In this document: positions 8,395 to 17,108 of the stretch, in pieces
How the letters are laid out: each line of letters opens with the position of its first letter
Numbering within the stretch: position 1 is the stretch's first letter
DNA from: Flavobacteriales bacterium UBA1494
Lineage (GTDB): Bacteria > Bacteroidota > Bacteroidia > Flavobacteriales_E > Vicingaceae
Length of the DNA stretch: 64,000 bases
Assembly: GCA_905182175.1 (NCBI GenBank)
Contig: CAJJAT010000006.1
Location: forward strand, 33,521 to 97,520
Direction: 5' to 3'
Translations under genes and position numbers: made by a program
Notes under the pieces: model-generated
What the model saw: only the letters and a program-made list of their open reading frames with translations
Told to the model about the DNA's origin: nothing
Database searches by the model: none

Positions 8395-9732
8395 ATGAAA
8401 TTTAAAGACTTCGATTTTACCGAAGAAATGCTACAAGGCTTAGATGCTATGCGTTTCGAAGAACCAACTCCAGTTCAAGAACAAGCTATTCCTATTATTC
8501 AAAAAGGCAACGACGTAATCGCTGTAGCTCAAACAGGAACAGGGAAAACAGCTGCTTTCTTGTTACCAATTTTAAACAAAATTCAACGTTCGGGTGGAGG
8601 AAAACTGAATACCCTAATCCTCGCTCCAACTAGAGAGTTGGCCATGCAAATTGACCAGCAAATGGAAGGATTTTCCTATTTTACGGGAACGTCTTCTATT
8701 GCTATTTATGGCGGTGGCACAGGTTCCTCTTTTGATGCTGAACGTACAGCCTTAACGCAAGGAGCAGATTTAATTGTTGCTACTCCTGGTCGTTTGTTAT
8801 CGCATTTAAATTTGAAATACGTAAAAATTGACCAACTAGAGCACTTCATTTTAGATGAAGCAGATCGAATGATGGATATGGGATTTTCTGATGATATTCA
8901 AAAAATATCTGAATACCTGCCAAAAAAGAGACAGACAATTATGTTTTCTGCGACCATGCCTCCTAAAATTCGAAAGTTGGCTAAAGCAATTATGAATGAT
9001 CCTCAAGAAGTTAACATCGCTATTTCCATCACTGCTGAAGGCATCACTCAACTTGCTTACAACACACATGACAACCAAAAAATCCCCCTATTAAAGCACC
9101 TTTTAAAAGGAAAACAAGATTTAAGTAGCATTATCATTTTCACTTCTCGAAAGTCGAATGTAAAAGACATTGTACGAGATTTGAAAAAACTGGGATTAGA
9201 TGCTGCAGGAATTTCCTCAGACCTAAGCCAAGACGAGCGAGAAGAAGTATTGAGAATGTTCCGCAACAAAAGACTTAGAATTCTAGTAGGAACGGATATC
9301 ATTTCTCGTGGAATTGACATTGATTCCATTGACATGGTCATCAACTATGACGTACCAAATGATCCGGAAGATTATGTTCACAGAGTTGGACGAACTGCTC
9401 GGGCAAAATCTACAGGAACTGCATTAACTTTTATTGATGGAAGAGGCCAACAAGACTTTCAGAAAATTGAAGAGTTAATTAAGAAAGAAGTTGAAAAATT
9501 GCCGAACCCCGAAGATATAGGTCCAGGTCCTGAATACAAACCAGGAAGTGGAAGCGCAAGAAATGGCGGTGGAGATAAAAGATCATTCCAGAAAAAGAAA
9601 CCTTTTAATAACAAAAAATCTAGTAGCAGCGATGGTTCTAAAAGCAACGGATCTTCACCTAAAAGTGAAGTAAAAAAGAAATTTTACCCGAAGCGACCTC
9701 CAACCCAAACAGGACATTTAAGCAACAAATAA
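8395..9732 (+). CDS. DEAD-box ATP-dependent RNA helicase (RhlE/CshA-like)
   Basis: 445 residues with all core motifs: Q motif PTPVQEQAI, motif I AQTGTGKT (45-52), Ia APTRELA, Ib TPGRL, II DEAD, III SAT, and VI HRVGRTAR. The last 80 residues are a low-complexity basic tail rich in Lys, Ser, Asn and Gly, a feature of RNA-binding tails in this family. It probably unwinds short RNA duplexes in ribosome assembly or mRNA turnover, especially in the cold. No intact neighbour appears to be co-transcribed with it, and the downstream region is a repeat cluster. Confidence 0.93.
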   Translation: MKFKDFDFTEEMLQGLDAMRFEEPTPVQEQAIPIIQKGNDVIAVAQTGTGKTAAFLLPILNKIQRSGGGKLNTLILAPTRELAMQIDQQMEGFSYFTGTSSIAIYGGGTGSSFDAERTALTQGADLIVATPGRLLSHLNLKYVKIDQLEHFILDEADRMMDMGFSDDIQKISEYLPKKRQTIMFSATMPPKIRKLAKAIMNDPQEVNIAISITAEGITQLAYNTHDNQKIPLLKHLLKGKQDLSSIIIFTSRKSNVKDIVRDLKKLGLDAAGISSDLSQDEREEVLRMFRNKRLRILVGTDIISRGIDIDSIDMVINYDVPNDPEDYVHRVGRTARAKSTGTALTFIDGRGQQDFQKIEELIKKEVEKLPNPEDIGPGPEYKPGSGSARNGGGDKRSFQKKKPFNNKKSSSSDGSKSNGSSPKSEVKKKFYPKRPPTQTGHLSNK

Positions 9733-9850
9733 TTACGATAAGTCCAGGTGAAGAATTACCAATTACAAATCCCTTAAATACACCCAACGTTGAGATTTAA
9801 GGACTTTGTAATTCATTAAAATAATAGATCCTATTCTTCGTAATTCAAAA

Positions 9851-10014
9851 TTTTGTCTACTTCGACTACTCTCATTGTGACAAAAACTAACCCTTTAACT
9901 GTAAACTTTGCCCAGTGTAAACTTTGCCGCTCAGTATGACAAAAATGGACAAAAAATTATGCTGAATTTGTTGAAGTACTAAGTGTAAACTTTGCCGCTC
10001 TGTATGACAAAAAC
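9851..10014. repeat. Cluster of short dispersed palindromic repeats
   Basis: Three related units lie here. 9851-9887 has TTTTGTC and GACAAAA arms around a ttcgactactctc core. 9913-9945 and 9982-10014 match each other at 31 of 33 positions and share the end tatgacaaaaa. A partial unit (ctgtaaactttgcc, 9899-9912) precedes the second. The same core and GTGnnACAAAAA end recur at 32963-33003. No coding potential is seen. Confidence 0.75.
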
Positions 10015-10021
10015 TGAACAT

Positions 10022-10864
10022 TTATCTGTCGAATACATCTTGAAACGTAAACACTTCGTTTAAGCGCGCACCTTTCTCAGTATCTTTCAACGTAATTATT
10101 TCGTTTTGGGCATCGTGCTCCATAAATAAGTATAAATCTTCAGCTATCGCTTTCTTGTAAAAACGCTTGCGGTCTTCTAAGGTCAGCAACGGTCTTGTAT
10201 CATATCCCATTACGTATGGCATTGGAATGTGACCTGCAGAAGGTAAAAGATCTGCCATAAATGCCATCTTTCTCCCCTGGTAATTCAACAAAGGAATCAT
10301 CATCGCATCGGTATGGCCATCTGCATAAAAAATATCAAAGAAGTCGAATCCATCTTCTACAAACTTTAACTGACCAAATTCTTGCATCGGCAAAATGTTC
10401 TCTTTTAAAAACGAGGCCTTCTCCCTATCATTCGGTTCTGTAGCCCATTGCCAATGCTTCCTGTTGCTCCAATACGTTGCGTTCTTAAAAGTAGGTTCAT
10501 AAGCTGTTTTGTCTTTGTTCCACTTTACTCCTCCCCCACAATGATCAAAGTGCAGGTGCGTTAAAAATACGTCGGTAATATCATCAGGGTGGAATCCGTG
10601 CTTTTTCAAGGATCCGTTCAAACTCCCTTCACCATGCAAATAGTAATATCCAAAGAATTTCTCAGACTGCTTCTGCCCCATTCCATTGTCAACTAACATA
10701 AGGCGATCTCCGTCCTCAATTAGCATGCAACGCAGTGCCCAAGAACACATATTGCTGCTATCTGCAGGATTGGTTCGTTGCCAAATAGATTTTGGAACTA
10801 CCCCAAACATTGCACCGCCATCTAATTTAAAGTTTCCTGTTTCTATCGGATATATTTTCATCAT
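10022..10864 (-). CDS. MBL-fold metallo-hydrolase
   Basis: 280 residues. The zinc-binding signature THLHFDHCGGG (H-x-H-x-D-H) is present, with later metal ligands plausible in YADGHTDAM and the LFMEHD segment. The opening residues resemble the lactonase-type branch of the superfamily (mature N-terminus FKLDGGAMFGVVP, then LVDNGMG). The substrate cannot be told from sequence; quorum-quenching lactonases share the fold but so do many other hydrolases. No signal peptide is seen, so it is probably cytosolic. It stands alone on the minus strand. Confidence 0.85.
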   Translation of the reverse strand: MMKIYPIETGNFKLDGGAMFGVVPKSIWQRTNPADSSNMCSWALRCMLIEDGDRLMLVDNGMGQKQSEKFFGYYYLHGEGSLNGSLKKHGFHPDDITDVFLTHLHFDHCGGGVKWNKDKTAYEPTFKNATYWSNRKHWQWATEPNDREKASFLKENILPMQEFGQLKFVEDGFDFFDIFYADGHTDAMMIPLLNYQGRKMAFMADLLPSAGHIPMPYVMGYDTRPLLTLEDRKRFYKKAIAEDLYLFMEHDAQNEIITLKDTEKGARLNEVFTFQDVFDR

Positions 10865-10891
10865 GCTAAGGTAATCAATAGAAAGACGGAG

Positions 10892-10910
10892 AGTCTCCGA
10901 AAGGGAGACG
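10892..10910. repeat. Small GC-rich hairpin
   Basis: GTCTCC and GGAGAC form a six-pair stem with a short GAAAG loop, in an otherwise AT-rich 100-base gap between two minus-strand genes. There is no T-tract, so it is not a clear terminator. It may be another dispersed repeat unit. Confidence 0.35.
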
Positions 10911-10964
10911 ATATCGTGTTATAATTCACCACTTTTCAATGGTTAGCTAATTGCTAATAACAAA

Positions 10965-11843
10965 TCAATCTAGTCTCGTCATGCAATAGGTTCTCGACCA
11001 TTCTTTTGACTCACCCGGTAACAATGAGATGTTATGAAACAACTCAGGGCTAATTACATGTTGGTTGCCCCAAAGATTGACCTTAGAAGTTTGAAAGCTT
11101 CCAATCTCTTTCATTCCAATGTTACTTTTCACATGAATCAATTCCCATGCTGAAGTAACGCTAGTCATTCCATTGAGATGACTAAAGAAAAAAGGCTGTT
11201 TTGGTGTATCATTAAACTCAATTTTTTCAACTCCAATCTCTACTTTATTTTCAGGATTAACGGTCTCTCCGAATAACCTTGGATTCAACGGAAAAAGAAA
11301 TTTTAATTGATAACTATCACCAATTTCCTCTTGATTAATCGCTAAAAAATTATGGACATATTCATCTGTTTCAATTTTCTTGACTCCTGTATTTTCCAAG
11401 TGATATGTTATCACAAAACCGCTTTCTAACACTCTAATCTCTTTTTTCAATACATACGAATAACCATTATTATCGTCCGACCTGCAATCCATCACAATCC
11501 TGTCATTTTCGAATCTACTTTTAAACTGTGCGGGTCTAATTTCATAGGTTTTTGAGAAATCGTAGCTCCCAGTGTCTTTTTTCAATAACCCAACACCAAT
11601 TTTATGAAACCACTCTCCTATTTTTGCTTCATGAAAACCTACTGCGGTATCAATCCCAAATTCATTGTAACACCCTTTTCCTAAATCGTTCCTAGATTCT
11701 AATTTCTCGGAAGTCGAAACTGGAATGTCTTGAAATTTCACCTCAGAAATTTTTCCTGTCCAATCAAATCGGGAAGAGTTGTAGTTCTCTAGCGGAAAAT
11801 CAATTGTAAGCTCTACGTTTTTACTTTTAAGAATCTGACTCAT
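10965..11843 (-). CDS. Galactose mutarotase-like domain protein
   Basis: 292 residues with no signal peptide. The sequence alternates beta strands in the style of aldose 1-epimerase/mutarotase supersandwich folds: NYNSSRFDWTGKISEV near the start, a GIGEWFHKIGVG-like segment (EAKIGEWFHKIGVGLL), and a YVHNFLAIN stretch where mutarotases carry a catalytic His. It is probably a carbohydrate-binding or epimerising enzyme, but the substrate is unknown and the assignment is by pattern only. It is followed by, but not clearly cotranscribed with, the MBL hydrolase (100-base gap containing a hairpin). Confidence 0.6.
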   Translation of the reverse strand: MSQILKSKNVELTIDFPLENYNSSRFDWTGKISEVKFQDIPVSTSEKLESRNDLGKGCYNEFGIDTAVGFHEAKIGEWFHKIGVGLLKKDTGSYDFSKTYEIRPAQFKSRFENDRIVMDCRSDDNNGYSYVLKKEIRVLESGFVITYHLENTGVKKIETDEYVHNFLAINQEEIGDSYQLKFLFPLNPRLFGETVNPENKVEIGVEKIEFNDTPKQPFFFSHLNGMTSVTSAWELIHVKSNIGMKEIGSFQTSKVNLWGNQHVISPELFHNISLLPGESKEWSRTYCMTRLD

Positions 11844-12228
11844 ATAATCTAACTACAAAAATTAAGAAATGGCAAGTAGAAACTTTCATTACTCCTATTC
11901 TAATTACAATATTAATGTAGAATAAAATTAGAAACAATAACAAAGGCTTTTTAAACTGCAAGCTCAAGCATTCGCTTTTAAATTTCTTCCAACAAAACAA
12001 CACCATTTATGCATCTTGTCACACCTCTGTGGCTGATACATACACCCAAAAAAGAAGAGCAGACTGTTTAATGACAAAAATTCAGAGCAAATCAATACTC
12101 TTTATTAACGAATATCTAAGAAAAACCTAAAAATATAACATATACTCAGAAATAATAACAAAACTGCACACAAATGACAATTATGGGGATTGATTCAATA
12201 TTTTTCCGCGATTAAAATTTACAGTTTT
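11844..12228. other. Intergenic region upstream of amtB
   Basis: About 385 AT-rich bases with no open frame of note. It must hold the divergent promoters of amtB and the mutarotase-like gene. No NtrC- or PII-type operator could be recognised. Confidence 0.5.
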
Positions 12229-12236
12229 TATACTTG
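12229..12236 (+). promoter_or_regulatory. Candidate -7 box of amtB, possibly leaderless
   Basis: TATACTTG fits TAnnTTTG with one mismatch and lies only four bases before the amtB ATG. With the usual spacing, transcription would start at or within a few bases of the start codon, giving a leaderless message. No good -33 element was found. Confidence 0.35.
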
Positions 12237-12240
12237 CACC

Positions 12241-13518
12241 ATGAGCAAAAAAGTTAATTTTATTTTTCTTGCAATTTTAGTCACCGTCAGTGCTTTAAGC
12301 GCAACAAGCTATCCTGAGCTAACCTCCGAAATAGATAAAGGCGATACCGCATGGATGTTAGTTTCCTGTGCTTTTGTGCTGCTAATGACTCCCGGCCTTT
12401 CTTTTTTTTACGGAGGAATGATGAATAAAAAGAATGTCATTTCAACCATGCTTCAGAGTTTTGTTGCGCTTGGTGTAATTAGCGTTCTTTGGGTAGTAAT
12501 CGGTTTTAGTTTAGCCTTTGGAGATAGTCTCGGTGGAATTATTGGAAATCCTTTTACCTATCTTAATTTCAAAAATGTAGGAATTGAGCCCAATCCAAAT
12601 TTTTCGTCAACTATTCCCTTTTTATTGTATGCCCTGTTCCAGTTAAAGTTTGCGATTATTACACCGGCTCTCATCACGGGAAGCTTTGCAGGTCGTATTC
12701 GTTTCAGAAGCTACATTTTATTCATGGTGCTTTTTAGTCTATTTATTTATAGTCCGCTGGCACACATGACCTGGCACCCTGATGGTTTGTTTAGAAAATG
12801 GGGCGTACTCGATTTTGCAGGCGGAACTGTAGTTCACATGTCTGCCGGGTTTGCAGCACTAGCCGGTGCGCTATTTTTAGGAAAAAGAAAAATAGCAATT
12901 GAAAATCATGCAAATGTTCCTTTTGTAATTTTAGGAACAGGCCTGCTATGGTTTGGGTGGTTTGGTTTTAACGCGGGGTCTGCTCTTGGTGCAAATGGTG
13001 ATGCCGTAATTGCTTTTGCGAATACCAACATTGCATCGGCCACTGCCATGATTACGTGGCTATTTTATGAAAGAATGTTGGGACGTAAGATGTCTGCAGT
13101 TGGAGCTTGTATTGGAGCAATTGTGGGTCTTGTAGCGATAACACCTGCTGCAGGATTTGTAAACATTGGACAGTCTATGCTTATTGGATTTATTGCATCA
13201 ATAGTTTCCAATCGAATGATTCACCTAAAAAACAAATCTGGTATTGATGATACATTAGATGTTTTCCCAAGCCACGGAATAGGCGGCGTTGTAGGAATGA
13301 TTTTAACGGGAGTTTTCGCCTCTGAAGTGGGACTTATTTACGGAGAAACCACCACCTTTTTTTACCACATTATAGCACTTGTCATTACAGCAATTTTTAC
13401 TTTTGGAGGGAGCTATCTACTGTTCAAATTAGTAGATATCCTCTTAAAGTTAAGGGTACGAGAAGATCAAGAAGAAAGAGGCCTTGACCTAAGCCAACAT
13501 GGTGAACAAATTGAATGA
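12241..13518 (+). CDS. amtB: Ammonium transporter
   Basis: 425 residues from ATG 12241; the frame is open from 12190 but the upstream residues are not a plausible signal. After an N-terminal signal/TM segment come the Amt landmarks: AFVLLMTPGLSFFYGGM, a STIPFLLYALFQLKFAIITP helix, DFAGGTVVHMSAG with the first pore histidine, LGTGLLWFGWFGFNAGS, and FPSHGIGGVVG with the second pore histidine. It conducts ammonium/ammonia across the inner membrane. No glnK/PII gene is adjacent, which is unusual for amtB loci, so post-translational control must come from elsewhere or be absent. Confidence 0.95.
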   Translation: MSKKVNFIFLAILVTVSALSATSYPELTSEIDKGDTAWMLVSCAFVLLMTPGLSFFYGGMMNKKNVISTMLQSFVALGVISVLWVVIGFSLAFGDSLGGIIGNPFTYLNFKNVGIEPNPNFSSTIPFLLYALFQLKFAIITPALITGSFAGRIRFRSYILFMVLFSLFIYSPLAHMTWHPDGLFRKWGVLDFAGGTVVHMSAGFAALAGALFLGKRKIAIENHANVPFVILGTGLLWFGWFGFNAGSALGANGDAVIAFANTNIASATAMITWLFYERMLGRKMSAVGACIGAIVGLVAITPAAGFVNIGQSMLIGFIASIVSNRMIHLKNKSGIDDTLDVFPSHGIGGVVGMILTGVFASEVGLIYGETTTFFYHIIALVITAIFTFGGSYLLFKLVDILLKLRVREDQEERGLDLSQHGEQIE

Positions 13519-13950
13519 GCAAAATAACGAGCACTCTAATACAGGGTTACGTTGTACACTTTGCTACTTGATTCACCAAAATTTACTTTTTAATTCGTTG
13601 ACTCAAATGTTATTTATTTTCGAGTACAAATTACTTTACAAGCAACTTAGGGCTAGCAGCAACCAAAGTAAAAGCTTTTGGTTTACTGCCTCAACAAATA
13701 AAGAAAGCCAACGGTAGAGGCAATTGCTGAAAATAAATTATACCGATCTAATCAACTAATATCGCACACTTCGGTTTTAAGACCACTCGTATCAAACAAA
13801 TTAAAAATTAACAGCATTGCTCCTATCGCGAGGACTGGGATTAAAATAATCTGTAGTAGATTTTTGCCAGTATTAAGTTTTATTCCGATATATAACTAAT
13901 ACAATTTCAGTTTTTTAACATACGGTATCCTCTAGTGACAAGAAAATCGA
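13519..13950. other. Intergenic region between amtB and a membrane-anchored hypothetical gene
   Basis: About 430 bases. A 72-codon plus-strand frame beginning inside amtB (13499-13717) shows no protein-like composition and is not called. No hairpin with a T-tract was recognised for amtB. Confidence 0.4.
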
Positions 13951-14661
13951 CTACTTCCTAGCTTTTACATCTCCCATGTTAATGTCTAAGAACAAAAATT
14001 GGTGAGTAGATGGAAATAGGGCTCCGCTTTCTGAAGCTTCCCACGACTGCCATGTTGCCTCTAACCCACCTATAGGAATAACACTGACCCACATTTTAAA
14101 TGCTTTTGGCAGTCCCGTTTCATCCAACAACCACAAGTAAGAATCTCCAGGAGTATTTCCGCCGGAGGAATAGCTAACCAAGAGGGCTTTTTTGCCATTT
14201 TCAAGCGAAACAATGCGCCTTTCTGTTCCTAGGTCAAATGCTTTATGAGGAGCAATTAACCAAAATGAATCGTTGTTAAAATGCGCAACAGCCTGTTCTA
14301 TCTTTTCTAATCGAGCAGCGCCCGTAACTTTGCTATTATTCACGGTTACGGTACTGGAGTCAGTATGTTGGATGTTTAGGTTAACGACAGTCTCTCCCCA
14401 TTTAACCTCTACCAACTGTTGCTGCTTGTTCCACTTGTAATGTTGCCTTCCAACAAATGACCACTCAATGTAGCTAGTCTGTTTGTATGCTTCATGATTG
14501 ATGGCACGCAACATTTTTTCAGCTAACTGATCTGCCTCAATTGACTGCTCCCCTTCCGGCAACTTTTCGTTGTACAAAAAGAAAATGCTTAGTAAAACAA
14601 CTGCTAACAGCAGTATTAAAGCGAGCAGTACCTTGCCTGTTATTTTGAGCATTCGAATCAT
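13951..14661 (-). CDS. Membrane-anchored hypothetical protein
   Basis: 236 residues. One strong N-terminal membrane segment (LLALILLLAVVLLSIFFLY, about 12-30) anchors a periplasmic domain with alternating strands. Segments such as YIEWSFVGRQHYKW, NNDSFWLIAPHKAFD and DSYLWLLDETGLPKAFKMW resemble LolA/LppX-like half-barrel proteins that read out a change in mass or oxidation of a lipid carrier, but this is only a fold guess. It stands alone on the minus strand. Confidence 0.7.
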   Translation of the reverse strand: MIRMLKITGKVLLALILLLAVVLLSIFFLYNEKLPEGEQSIEADQLAEKMLRAINHEAYKQTSYIEWSFVGRQHYKWNKQQQLVEVKWGETVVNLNIQHTDSSTVTVNNSKVTGAARLEKIEQAVAHFNNDSFWLIAPHKAFDLGTERRIVSLENGKKALLVSYSSGGNTPGDSYLWLLDETGLPKAFKMWVSVIPIGGLEATWQSWEASESGALFPSTHQFLFLDINMGDVKARK

Positions 14662-14723
14662 AATGTTAATTGTATTTAAATCAAGTGTAATCTAGTTTCA
14701 GCCTTTTACCAAAACTAAGTTTT

Positions 14724-15045
14724 AGTTCTACGTAAGCACCTTTAACAGTTGCATTTTAATACAATTGCGTTCCATTCTTCTTCTATCTAAGCCGCTCCGA
14801 TGAGTTTGCAAGCCTGCGGTTATTTAGTACTAACGCTTTACTTTTCTACAGGATTGCAAATCCTACGGAGCAGATATCTTTAGTAGTATGCGTATTGGCT
14901 TCTTTATATTCGCTGTAACTAATTTTTTTACTGTTAGTTGCACTGTCTAGAACTAAATTAGCAAAAGAAAACAAACCAGAGGAAAATCCATAGGATTTTC
15001 CGAGTACACACAGAATAAGCAATTGATTAGACACGTTGTTGCCAA
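14724..15045. repeat. Non-coding accessory element with a 50-bp unit repeated at 16057
   Basis: This block has internal palindromes (AGGATTGCAAATCCT at 14850-14864; GGAAAATCC...GGATTTTCC near 14989-15001) and ends in cacgttgttgcc. Bases 14827-14876 recur at 16057-16106 with 46 of 50 identities. The overall look recalls long intergenic repeats found in many copies in marine Bacteroidota genomes, but copy number cannot be judged from one window. A 62-codon frame inside it (14846-15034) is rejected as coding. Confidence 0.6.
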
Positions 15046-15094
15046 ATGTGTTTTTGTTTTTAAATAGCCTATTGAGAAAGACTTATAGCGTTTT

Positions 15095-15595
15095 TTACTT
15101 AAAAACTATCGCAGTAGTACCGTTTGTTAAATTTGTATTTATCAATGTTCCGAAACCTAATTTATCATTTGCACAAGCAGCTAAAATCTTCACAGGCATT
15201 CTTTCATTGCCTATATAAGCAAATATTGCATCTTTTTTTTTAGATATTCTCATAGTCCCATACATATTACCAATAGAAACTAAAGGTAAAGAGTTTATGT
15301 TTGTGAATTTAATTACAGAATTTGCATTTATGGTATCATTTCCTGTTTCCCATAAAATATCACTTTCATCAAAACCAAAATAATTTCCATTCCATTCGGA
15401 ATCAGTGAAATGAATTTTGGTTCTTGGAAGAAGATTCACAGAAGTACTAATTGAAAAACCATCATTATCTGAAGAATTCATGGATACAAAAGAAATATCT
15501 CCAACTTTTAGGGAGTTCTCATTGCTATTTATTTCTATTATTAATACACTTATAACCAATAATGTTAAAACGGATATTGCTTTAAGTACTTTCAC
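15095..15595 (-). CDS. Secreted protein N-terminal domain, probably truncated
   Basis: 166 residues with a hydrophobic N-terminal signal/anchor (AISVLTLLVISVLII). The rest, with GDISFVSMNSSDNDGFSIST, LLPRTKIHFTDSEWNG and a final LTNGTTAIVFK, resembles the N-terminal domain of large T9SS-exported Bacteroidota proteins, which normally continue for hundreds of residues. The frame ends at the edge of the repeat element at about 15045-15095. A T9SS sorting-domain fragment lies about 180 bases upstream of its start on the same strand, so the two are not simply the two ends of one gene. It may be a free-standing short protein or a remnant. Confidence 0.5.
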   Translation of the reverse strand: MKVLKAISVLTLLVISVLIIEINSNENSLKVGDISFVSMNSSDNDGFSISTSVNLLPRTKIHFTDSEWNGNYFGFDESDILWETGNDTINANSVIKFTNINSLPLVSIGNMYGTMRISKKKDAIFAYIGNERMPVKILAACANDKLGFGTLINTNLTNGTTAIVFK

Positions 15596-15772
15596 TTCAA
15601 TTAAAATATTTTGGGTGAAATTACCTTGTATATTTTTTTATGAAGTTATTGATTACTTATTAAATTGTTAACTTAAACAAGGTAGTGTTTAATTAATGTT
15701 ACCTACTAAACTTCAGCCTCATTTAGATGTTTTCTAATGCTTCTTATATAAGCAGTTGCATCCCGGAAGCTG

Positions 15773-16056
15773 CTATTGCTTATACACTTTGTTGACGGTA
15801 GTTTTTGTTTTGAGATAGTACATTCCAGTAGTTAAAATTGACAAATCAATCACTGATATTGATTCTCTGTCACTAATTATTTCTGTAACATTAATTACAT
15901 CTTGCCCTAACACATTGTAAATTTTGCTTTGCTCTAATTCCAATGTATTACCTATAATATTAATTTGGTCTTGAGTAGGGTTTAGAAATATTTCTGTAAA
16001 CGGTAAGACCAGTGGGTGTTGTTGTAGCTATATTGAAATAAGCAGCGTTGGCAGCC
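15773..16056 (-). pseudogene. Orphan T9SS type A sorting-domain remnant
   Basis: On the minus strand, TEIFLNPTQDQINIIGN then KIYNVLGQDVINVTEI and LSILTTGMYYLKTKTTVNKV ends at TAG 15773-15775. This is a typical type A C-terminal sorting domain. Just upstream, a different frame reads ANAAYFNIATTTPTGLT, which would join it by a frameshift. No start, signal peptide or passenger domain remains, and a dispersed repeat copy (16057-16106) abuts the upstream end. Confidence 0.75.
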
Positions 16057-16106
16057 GTACTATCGCTTTACTTTTCCACAGGTTTGCAAATCCTGCGGAG
16101 CAGATA
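16057..16106. repeat. Second copy of the 50-bp accessory repeat
   Basis: Matches 14827-14876 at 46 of 50 bases, in the same orientation, with the shared core ttgcaaatcct.cggagcagata. The two copies bracket about 1.2 kb holding the truncated secreted protein and the T9SS remnant. Confidence 0.75.
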
Positions 16107-16141
16107 ATAATTAGAAAATATCTGAACAAAAATATTTCGCA

Positions 16142-16684
16142 CTATTTATAGCGAACATTAAGTGTATTTTTCATTTCCTTTTCTACTTTTCTTCGAAGCT
16201 TCTTTTCATTATTTCCAAACCATTTTTCGCACACTATCCCCTCTTTATTGATTAAGTAAAAAAAAGGAAAACCATCAACTTGATATTCGTCAAATATTTT
16301 CTTCGTTATTTCTGAAGACCAGATAGAAACAAGGTCTGACTTAACATTATATTTCTCTGCTAATTTGTACCATTTTGATTTGTTAGAGTCTAAATGAATA
16401 ACTATTATTTGAAGTTCATCTTCATATTTTTTTTGTAGGTCATTCATTGGATTATATGTTGACCAACATGGACCACAAAAAGTTGCAGTGAAATTTAATA
16501 AAACAGCTTTATGGCTTTCGTAGCTCACAGAAGCAATTGTGTCACCTTTTTCTGATATTCCATAAATCGCGGGCGCTTTTTGACCTACAAATTTATTTTG
16601 TGAATAACCAATTTGGAAAAGAAAAACGGTCAGTATCGTCAAAATAACTTTTAGCATAGAATGTTTTTTAATTCTGATTAGCAT
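16142..16684 (-). CDS. TlpA-like thiol-disulfide oxidoreductase
   Basis: 180 residues with a basic N-region and signal peptide (ILTILTVFLFQIGYSQ), then a thioredoxin-like domain with the CGPC active site in NFTATFCGPCWSTYNPM and the cis-Pro region VDGFPFFYLINKEG. TlpA/ResA relatives reduce or rearrange disulfides in the periplasm, for example in cytochrome c maturation or alongside other secreted enzymes. An alternative start at 16657 (MLKVIL) would shorten the N-region by nine residues. Neighbours are repeats and remnants, so context gives no substrate. Confidence 0.85.
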   Translation of the reverse strand: MLIRIKKHSMLKVILTILTVFLFQIGYSQNKFVGQKAPAIYGISEKGDTIASVSYESHKAVLLNFTATFCGPCWSTYNPMNDLQKKYEDELQIIVIHLDSNKSKWYKLAEKYNVKSDLVSIWSSEITKKIFDEYQVDGFPFFYLINKEGIVCEKWFGNNEKKLRRKVEKEMKNTLNVRYK

Positions 16685-17108
16685 TTTTTTTGTTGTTAAA
16701 ATTCAAATAACAAGATAGCAAAAAACCACCCAAAGTACCACTAATAAGCAACTTGTTGAAAATAAAAAAATGTAGTTTGCAGTTGTACCTTAAAAGTGGT
16801 GCCGAAAGAGTGACAGTTGTTCCGCAACAGAGCTGCAAGAACAGCTGGCTTCGCTGGGTTAATTAGAAGTACACGACGCTTTGCATTACAGCGTCAGAAA
16901 GAAATTCTGCAGGATAAAACTGCCCGCAGAAAATTGGTTTATCTCTTTATCAGTTTCAACGTTTTTATTTTGGAAGCTGTCTGTCATTTTGATGGAGGAA
17001 CATTTGGAAATTAATTGAACCAATTATTTTAAGGGAACATTCCAAGGTGTTGAAATTAACAAGAGCCGTTGCATGCAGCGTCTCTCCTTCTCGGGCTGCG
17101 CAGTTACA
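16685..17108. other. Gene-free region of higher GC content
   Basis: No gene recognised. Bases about 16800-16930 and 17045-17100 are clearly richer in GC than the surroundings and contain a GACGCT/AGCGTC hairpin near 16875. Small frames at 16817-17014 and 17047-17262 are not protein-like or overlap recQ in antisense. Confidence 0.4.

Noticed and set aside
14846..15034. 62-codon minus-strand frame in the repeat element
   Set aside because: It is made of repeat sequence (including the 50-bp unit), has no protein-like pattern, and has no start context.
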